From assembly GCF_001633105.1 (NCBI RefSeq), contig NZ_LUKZ01000009.1, positions 905,269 through 969,268 of the forward strand: a stretch of 64,000 nt of DNA. Direction: 5' to 3'. Origin of the DNA: Acidovorax sp. GW101-3H11 (GTDB lineage Bacteria; Pseudomonadota; Gammaproteobacteria; Burkholderiales; Burkholderiaceae_C). Under the pieces are notes generated by a model, which had not been told where the DNA came from, ran no database searches, and worked only from the letters and a program-made list of their open reading frames with translations. A program made the position numbers and the translations under genes. Below, piece by piece: positions 59,801 through 64,000 of this stretch. The number at the start of each line of letters is the position of its first letter. Within the stretch, counting starts at the first letter, position 1.

Positions 59801-60375
59801 CCCGCGCCGTCCGTGTCGTCGCCATCGGCCAATGTGTCGGGCCGGTCCAGCGCGGCAACGACCGCACCCTCGCTCCCTTGGCCCGAGGCGAACCATGCGC
59901 CGACGTCCCCGGCCAGGCCGTCGAGATCGCGGAGCATCAGCTTCGCCAGCCCCTTTTCCATCGCCGAGAAATTTGCCTCGGCCAGCCCCTGGTGCAGCAG
60001 CGAGTAGGCCCTCGCCGAGAAACGACCCAGGTGATAGGCCGCAGCCGCGACGAGGCGGTGGAAGTCGCGCTCCGCGCTGGCTTCGCCCCGCGCAACTACG
60101 GCTTCGAGCGCTTCGGCGGCCACCTCGAAGCTCTTGCGGGCTGTCTCGGCGTCGCCGCCCATATCGACATACCGCAGGCCGTGCTGCAACAGCGAGTACC
60201 CGTAGGACAGCAAGTCGTCCGACAGCTCACTACCGAAGTTGGGCGCTTCCTCCGGTAGAGCACCGTCGCGCCAGATCATCGCGCGCGCCTGGCCGCGGGC
60301 AAGCAGCCTGGCCCTGAATCCGGGCACCACGGCAGCGTCGATGTTGGCTTTCAGTTCCTCGAGCGTCGCGGCCAT
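56878..60375 (-). CDS. hamB: HamB-like SF2 helicase of a Hachiman system
   Basis: A 1165-residue superfamily 2 DNA helicase. Motif I is SLPTSAGKTRIAE (~330), motif II is LDEGHMIG (~430), motif III is CLSAIL (~460), and the C-terminal RecA domain has QGLNLAATSLVFRG and VVGRAGRAY (~665-705). Long helical N- and C-terminal regions flank the core. Its ATG overlaps the hamA stop by 1 bp (TAATG). In Hachiman, HamB monitors DNA integrity and releases the HamA nuclease. Length fits the upper range of the family. Confidence 0.88.
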   Translation of the reverse strand: MAATLEELKANIDAAVVPGFRARLLARGQARAMIWRDGALPEEAPNFGSELSDDLLSYGYSLLQHGLRYVDMGGDAETARKSFEVAAEALEAVVARGEASAERDFHRLVAAAAYHLGRFSARAYSLLHQGLAEANFSAMEKGLAKLMLRDLDGLAGDVGAWFASGQGSEGAVVAALDRPDTLADGDDTDGAGATDERIGAVLVALEDNFMAALAVAMLALERGDEALLSLVRERLQRGLEAAGELELVPAWWCHRLAIHLLGGLWETSFHKILPLSGPPGAEIGDWARLRKLFIASLYRRSKSEVELWPSQLQAARRVLDAGTNLVLSLPTSAGKTRIAELCILACLARGKRIVFVTPLRALSAQTEVGLRRTFAPLGKSVSSLYGSIGASGADVDALRSTDIVVATPEKLDFALRSDPTLLDDVGLVVLDEGHMIGLGEREVRYEAQIQRLLRRSDAAGRRIVCLSAILPDGHQLEDFAAWLTRDQPDGLIKDDWRPTRLRFGEVEWKGQHAQLNVSVGDEKPFIPKFVVPKRPTRGRARKLFPADQGELCIATAWRLVEEGQTVLVFCPMRRSVLPLAATIIEMHKRGHIDSMLAQPVSALATALAVGTEWFGPDHDILACLKLGVAVHHGALPTPYRKEVERLLREGVLRVTVSSPTLAQGLNLAATSLVFRGVRRGRDLLAASEFRNVVGRAGRAYIDVEGLVLYPMFDNMRQRRKDWQELVANQAGREMESGLLRLVAALLSRMSKRLGSSDAGQLVEYVAGQAAWEFPVLASESTEEAGDARQRWDQHLASLDTAIFSLLGDSYVLDAEVEAKLDEILVASLFQRRLARYNEDVQKLLPAGLRARAKYIWRNSTPTQRRGYFLAGVGLAAGKALDERAPELERLLLAANVNIGVGDQEEAVAAITAFAEIAFGISPFRPERLIDGWKPLLRRWLLGEPVSGAPSGDNDQSVQFIEQAFVYNLPWAMEAVRVRAEAHEDLFSDEVKLSDYPRAHAVAALETGTLVVAAAILIQAGFGSRLAAIQAVTSTGANFDSMRGLMAWLASEEVQALSAAPNWPTPESHALWLDFHGPGGAQAVQAWAATEYTSPITWQGVPMPPGTPLRLGGGPGKERSVFTADFREVGTLGWTPSSMGLIVATSTNDLGKFSLEYLGPGNVNRG

Positions 60376-61142
60376 TACTTGCCCACCTTGCCGATTGCCG
60401 CGAAGACCGCCTTGATGAAGTCCTGGTGCCTATCGACACGAAGACCGACGTAGTGCTGCGGCACGGGGCCGGCATAGGACTGCAGGTTGGTTTTCAGAAG
60501 CTTCAGCGGGTCGTTGCCCGAGAATGTGAACAGCATGTGCGAGACCTGGGAGACGCGGATGCCATCCTTGAGCTGAGCCTTGTCCAGCGCATCGCCGAGA
60601 AACGTGTCGCCGGCTTGGTTCAAGCGGTCAGCGACGAACGCGAGCGCATGCGGCGACGGGAGCCCGCTGTTGGCGCAGAGCGCCGCCCTGGCCTCGTCGA
60701 TGACGGCCGTGCGCATTCCTGCCCGGCTCTTGACCTCCGCCTTGAGGATCTTCAGGCTGCCGCTTTTCGAGTCGAAGTTGAAGGCCAGCACGTCTTCACC
60801 GCGCATCGACATGTTGCGATGGTCCTTCCAGCGCAAACGCTTGATGCCGAGAATGAAGGGAGTGGCCTCGTAAACATAGGCGTTGCACAGGATCTCGCCC
60901 AGATCGCCGGAGCGGATGGATGCCTGCGTCGGAAGCTTCTGCTCGACATGGGCGGCAGCGGCCGGCTTGCCCAGCTTTCTAAGCAGATCCGCGACGCGTT
61001 TCGGATCCGTGTAGTAGCCTGGGACGGCTTTCGCGATCGCGCCAATCGCATGTGCCTGCCCTCCGGTAGCAATACCCAGCCCGCGCAACTTGTGCGTCTG
61101 AACGGACTCCTCGGTTGCCACGCACCACTTCGCGAACTCCAT
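60375..61142 (-). CDS. hamA: HamA-like nuclease (DUF1837) of a Hachiman system
   Basis: A 255-residue protein of the DUF1837/HamA type. A PD-(D/E)XK-like set can be placed at Glu83 (GDLGEILCNAYVYE), Asp117 (MRGEDVLAF) and Glu136-x-Lys138 (LKAEVKSR). HamA is the effector nuclease that degrades DNA when HamB is activated. GGGAGG lies five bases before ATG 61142, which is preferred to the adjacent ATG at 61145. It is followed immediately by hamB. Confidence 0.88.
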   Translation of the reverse strand: MEFAKWCVATEESVQTHKLRGLGIATGGQAHAIGAIAKAVPGYYTDPKRVADLLRKLGKPAAAAHVEQKLPTQASIRSGDLGEILCNAYVYEATPFILGIKRLRWKDHRNMSMRGEDVLAFNFDSKSGSLKILKAEVKSRAGMRTAVIDEARAALCANSGLPSPHALAFVADRLNQAGDTFLGDALDKAQLKDGIRVSQVSHMLFTFSGNDPLKLLKTNLQSYAGPVPQHYVGLRVDRHQDFIKAVFAAIGKVGK

Positions 61143-61215
61143 CATCTCCTCCCATTGTTCTTGGTGATCAGCCGATCTGGGAACGCCCCTCGCCCGCAAG
61201 TTTCTCGGGTTTGAA

Positions 61216-61929
61216 CTACGGCGTCCCCTTGCCCGGCACGATGTCGACGCCAATCCGATCGGCCAGATTCAGCAACTGCGCATAGGTCTGTTCTTCCTTC
61301 AGCAAACTGCGCGAGTCGCCGACCTGATGCAGCGCGCCTTTCGGAATTCGGTCGCCAAACAGCATCACCGCGCGAGCCGAATCGTCCTGCCGGGAGATCC
61401 AGGACAGCCCCTGGATTTCTGGGTGCTGAGCGTGGAGGGCCTCGGCCCAGCGGCGCGTCGCCGGATACTGATCCTTCTCGGTATCGATGAGTTGCTTGCA
61501 TTGCGCACCCAGCTTGCGCAACGCAACGCTGCTGAGGTCGGCGAGCTTCAGTTCGCGCTTGACCTTGACTTCGGAGTGCAATTGCCCCTCCAGCTCGCGC
61601 TGGTCGTAGTGCTTGAAGCCGGGTGCATGGGATACATCGTGGAACACGGACTCCATGGAGGCCGCCTCGAACGTGGCCGCGGCATAGAGAGTCGGAATGA
61701 GGTCGCCCTGGGCGTCGCGGATCGGGCTGAAGCGCGCGTTGCCCTTGAGGCCCGGATTGAACTGGTCGGCCTTGTACAGATCCTCATGCACACGGTGCAG
61801 CACCTGTTTGGCGGGCAATGCCCATGGCGTGATGTGAAGCGTGGCCGGTGGCGCCGGGGTTGCCGTGCCGTCGCCGCCAGTGGGAGGTGACGCGCTGGCG
61901 GCCAACGGGGCCTTGCGCGATTTAGGCAT
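61216..61929 (-). CDS. RES-domain toxin (NAD+-degrading family)
   Basis: A 237-residue protein with an unusual ~40-residue Ala/Pro/Gly-rich N-terminus, then the RES domain. The three namesake residues appear in HRVH/NARFSPI (Arg), ASMESVFHD (Glu) and LSWISRQDDSARAVMLF (Ser). RES toxins deplete NAD+ and are held inactive by Xre/MbcA/ParS-type antitoxins. Its ATG lies inside the last codons of the antitoxin reading frame (8-nt overlap), the usual coupled layout. It is 73 bp upstream of hamA. Confidence 0.85.
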   Translation of the reverse strand: MPKSRKAPLAASASPPTGGDGTATPAPPATLHITPWALPAKQVLHRVHEDLYKADQFNPGLKGNARFSPIRDAQGDLIPTLYAAATFEAASMESVFHDVSHAPGFKHYDQRELEGQLHSEVKVKRELKLADLSSVALRKLGAQCKQLIDTEKDQYPATRRWAEALHAQHPEIQGLSWISRQDDSARAVMLFGDRIPKGALHQVGDSRSLLKEEQTYAQLLNLADRIGVDIVPGKGTP

Positions 61930-62593
61930 GCACGACGCCTTCCATCTCGTCACTGGCGGCGGCAATGACCTGCTCCGGCTGGATCGCCAGCACATCCTGC
62001 GGGCGCCGCCCCCCCCAGGAAGCTGTTGGCCGAGAGAAACCAGTAAGCCAGCCCCCAGCCGTCCTTCTCGTCGCCACAGACCTCCAGGACAGACTTCAGG
62101 GCCTTGCGTGGCCTCCAGTCGGCTTCGGGATCCAGCCCGTAGCCGGGGAAGTAATCGACGCCGTTGTGGTGGATCGCGAAGATCTGCCGCTGGCGCTTCC
62201 ATTTGTTGGGTTGTGTGCTCGGATTGGTCGCGCTCAGGCCGGCCAGTTCGGCCAGTTTGGCCGCGGTCAGCCAGTCCGCGCCTTCCAGCACGGCCTTGCG
62301 CGAGCGCGCGAGCATCGCCGCCTCCCGAAGCAGGGTCGGCTCGGGTGGAGCCTTGGGCACCACGGCGTTGACCAATGCTTTCAGGGTCTGCTCGTTCTGC
62401 TCGCGCAACGCCGCGTCGATAAACGACACGACGTTGGCTAACGTCTGCGCCAGCAGGCCCGCGTACTGGGCATCGGCCCGCGCCACGGGCAACACGATCA
62501 CCCGTCGGCCTTGACCTTGACGAGCCGGCTTCGCACCTCGCTCGGGGTGCCCACCAGGGTAGCGAATGCTGCGGTGTCACGGATGGCGGTCAT
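61922..62593 (-). pseudogene. Xre/MbcA/ParS-type antitoxin gene, apparently frameshifted
   Basis: Most of an antitoxin is read from 62501 (GTG) onwards: LTAAKLAELAGLS...NKWKRQRQIFAIHHNGVDYFPGYGLD...GWGLAYWFLSANSFLGG. It then goes out of frame at a run of eight C (62009-62016). With seven, it would continue RRPQDVLAIQPEQVIAAASDEMEGVVHA and stop at 61922, overlapping the toxin start as expected. At the other end a 31-codon frame from ATG 62593 (MTAIRDTAAFATLVGTPS) stops at TGA overlapping the GTG; one extra G would fuse it. Both lesions are in G/C runs, so assembly error is as likely as true inactivation. Confidence 0.72.
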
Positions 62594-62609
62594 GGCTTAT
62601 TCCAGGGAA

Positions 62610-62627
62610 AGATTATCTAGATTATCT
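62610..62627. promoter_or_regulatory. tandem operator upstream of the toxin-antitoxin operon
   Basis: AGATTATCT occurs twice in direct tandem (18 bp). Each unit is itself a palindrome AGAT-N-ATCT. The site lies 17 bp upstream of the ATG at 62593 in an AT-rich stretch, exactly where an autoregulating antitoxin would bind. Confidence 0.65.
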
Positions 62628-62934
62628 CATTTTCCTCTACTTCATGTAATCCAATGAGCAGTGCAGAGCGTGCGGCATGCTCGGGCGAGAGGGATCGGAA
62701 TCGCGGTAAAAACACCGGGACAAGGCTCGGTGCGAACGGTGCCGCTGGTGCTCGCGCACCCAACGCCACCGGGATTCAACCATCGATCCGGGTGCTTGCC
62801 GGATGGCTTCATACAGCCGGCGTTGCCAGCAGTCCGACAGGCGTACCCTCTCCGGCGAAGCGCGCCGGCAGTTTCGGCGCCGTCGGCGCTGGACGAAGCG
62901 CTTTGCGGGACGGACCGATAGCCCGGGACTGGCA
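62628..62934. other. intergenic region, promoter of the toxin-antitoxin operon
   Basis: About 300 bp without a supported gene. The left end is AT-rich (CTCATTTTCCTCTACTTCATGTAAT) and probably carries the promoter of the antitoxin-toxin operon reading left. The right part is GC-rich and shows nothing recognisable. Confidence 0.45.
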
Positions 62935-63537
62935 TCAACCCACCAGCCCCAGCGCGGCGATTACGGCCGCCGTCATCGCCTCGTTGTGCGCCTCCGGGAC
63001 GTCGAAAGTCTCGTGCAGCACGTTCATCGACATGAACAGGCGCTGGAGCACGCGGCCGAGTTGCGCGGGATGGCGCAGCCGGTAGCCGGGCGGAAGGCGC
63101 CGGTCCTCCTCCTGCAGGTCCACGTCCACCAGCATCAGCAGGATGAGCTTGATCTGGTCGGGCTGCGGCAGGAGGAAGTGCAGCCAGTGGCTCCACTGCG
63201 CATTGACGGCCCGGAAGAAGCGCACGCACTCGGGAATCAGCAGCAGCGGACGCGGGTCGTCGTCGTAGCCCTCGACCTGCACCACCATGCGGCCCGCGAA
63301 GCGGTGAACCTGGACCGCATTGTCGCTGAACAGCATCAGACGCGCGACCGTTCCGCCCACTTGGCAGGTCTCGATGTCCGCGCGCGCGATGACGACGGCG
63401 AGGTCCGCGCCCTGCGCCGCCCGGTCGAAGCCCTCGGCGTTCGTGATCCTGATTTCCGTGACGAATCTCCTGTGTAGTCTCCGGCGCACAGCCACGCGGC
63501 GGCGAACCGTGGTCCGTGCGCGGAAGGCGTGGACCAT
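62935..63537 (-). CDS. hypothetical island protein, start uncertain
   Basis: Clear coding sequence runs from about 63459 to 62935: EIRITNAEGFDRAAQGADLAVVIARAD...LFSDNAVQVHRFAGRMVVQVEGYDDDPRPLLLIPE...SHWLHFLLPQPDQIKLILLMLVDVDL. No family recognised. There is no ATG, GTG or TTG at the apparent N-terminus. An AGGAG lies seven bases before an ACG codon that would start (M)EIRIT, so either ACG is used or the start has mutated from ATG. The nearest in-frame ATG (63537) adds 25 mostly Arg-rich, unlikely residues. Confidence 0.6.
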   Translation of the reverse strand: MVHAFRARTTVRRRVAVRRRLHRRFVTEIRITNAEGFDRAAQGADLAVVIARADIETCQVGGTVARLMLFSDNAVQVHRFAGRMVVQVEGYDDDPRPLLLIPECVRFFRAVNAQWSHWLHFLLPQPDQIKLILLMLVDVDLQEEDRRLPPGYRLRHPAQLGRVLQRLFMSMNVLHETFDVPEAHNEAMTAAVIAALGLVG

Positions 63538-63720
63538 CGAAGCGGCAGCGCCATCGCCACCACGTTCAGGATCCCCCGCCCCCGTGCCGATGCAAGCCCG
63601 ACGCCGGTGATCCGCAGCCCTCGGGCGTCGTGGCGCCTGCTCGATAAAATGAGGGTCGGCGCAACGCTCAGCCCGCTGCCGCGCGGTGTGCCCAATCCCA
63701 ATACACAGAGATCGAAAATC

Positions 63721-64000
63721 ATGGCAACTGCGAAGAAAATCACCGCGCCAGCGCCTGCGAAGAAGGCCGCCAAGGCCCCTGCCACCGCCGGCATCCGTCC
63801 GGTCAAGGACACCTTCACCAAGAGCGCGCTGATCAATCACCTGGCCGAGCAATCGAGCGTCGAGCCCAAGGCCGTGAAGGCCGTCCTGGCCGCCCTGGAA
63901 GCCACCGTGCTCGGCTCGGTCAACAAGAAGGGCGCGGGCGGGTTCACGCTTCCCGGCCTGCTCAAGATCGACGTACAAAAGGTGCCTGCCAAGCCCAAAC
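63721..64000 (+). CDS. HU-family DNA-binding protein with basic N-terminal extension (3' end outside window)
   Basis: The frame starts MATAKKITAPAPAKKAAKAP, a Lys/Ala/Pro-rich tail of ~30 residues, followed by the HU fold: TKSALINHLAEQSSVEPKAVKAVLAALEATV and KKGAGGFTLPGLLKIDV. It runs off the right edge at about residue 93, so the DNA-binding arm is only partly visible. Such tailed HU proteins compact DNA. On this element it complements H-NS as a second nucleoid protein. Confidence 0.85.
   Translation, partial: MATAKKITAPAPAKKAAKAPATAGIRPVKDTFTKSALINHLAEQSSVEPKAVKAVLAALEATVLGSVNKKGAGGFTLPGLLKIDVQKVPAKPK

Noticed and set aside
38000-64000. Conjugation (type IV secretion) genes
   Set aside because: I looked for VirB/Tra ATPases, relaxase and coupling protein motifs and found none in the window, so the element cannot be called an ICE from this stretch alone.

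Overview
The window is high-GC and carries core genes of a betaproteobacterium. The best fit is the family Comamonadaceae (Acidovorax-like). The inference rests on the Bug/TctC transporter component next to a LysR regulator, the prfB-HAD-pepN-fbp gene order, and dispersed intergenic repeats of a type I associate with that family. No database search was possible.

Positions 1 to about 20,080 are ordinary chromosome: a partial HD-domain protein, plsY, ybaK, a divergent LysR/TctC pair (the TctC gene has an internal stop), an M20 peptidase, a Tas-like aldo/keto reductase, an alpha/beta hydrolase, prfB with its programmed frameshift, a HAD phosphatase, pepN, fbp, tRNA-Thr, nirB-nirD with a NIT-ANTAR regulator, and a small SSB-like gene.

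At 20,126-20,170 there is a 45-nt 3' half of a tRNA-Pro(GGG) gene on the minus strand, with the old tRNA terminator beside it. A tyrosine integrase gene starts 160 bp further in. This is the left attachment site of a large integrated element that runs off the right edge. The intact tRNA-Pro is expected at the far end, outside the window.

The element has two parts. The left part (20-38 kb, visibly less GC-rich in places) is cargo: a probable graspetide (omega-ester peptide) cluster made of precursor, ATP-grasp ligase, membrane protein and GNAT; a solitary Mrr-like nuclease; IS3 remnants; and a three-gene set of Mrr-type nuclease, nitrilase-domain protein and Rad50/SMC-like ATPase that looks like a defence system I cannot match to a named type. 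The right part (38-64 kb) is the maintenance backbone with more cargo: a ParM/StbB-like segregation operon with two Cas4-like or CFI-box genes, a second tyrosine recombinase, H-NS, and the complete PRTRC cassette (ParB, E, C, F, B, A, ThiF). Beyond these come a SIR2-APAZ/short Argonaute (SPARSA) pair, a Hachiman (HamA-HamB) pair with a trypsin-like protease gene behind it, a RES-type toxin with a frameshifted antitoxin gene, and the start of an HU-like gene.

No conjugation (type IV secretion) genes, CRISPR array or rRNA were seen. The element therefore reads as a PRTRC-type integrated plasmid or ICE-like island loaded with anti-phage genes. The least explained pieces are the nitrilase/SMC/nuclease set and the graspetide cluster.
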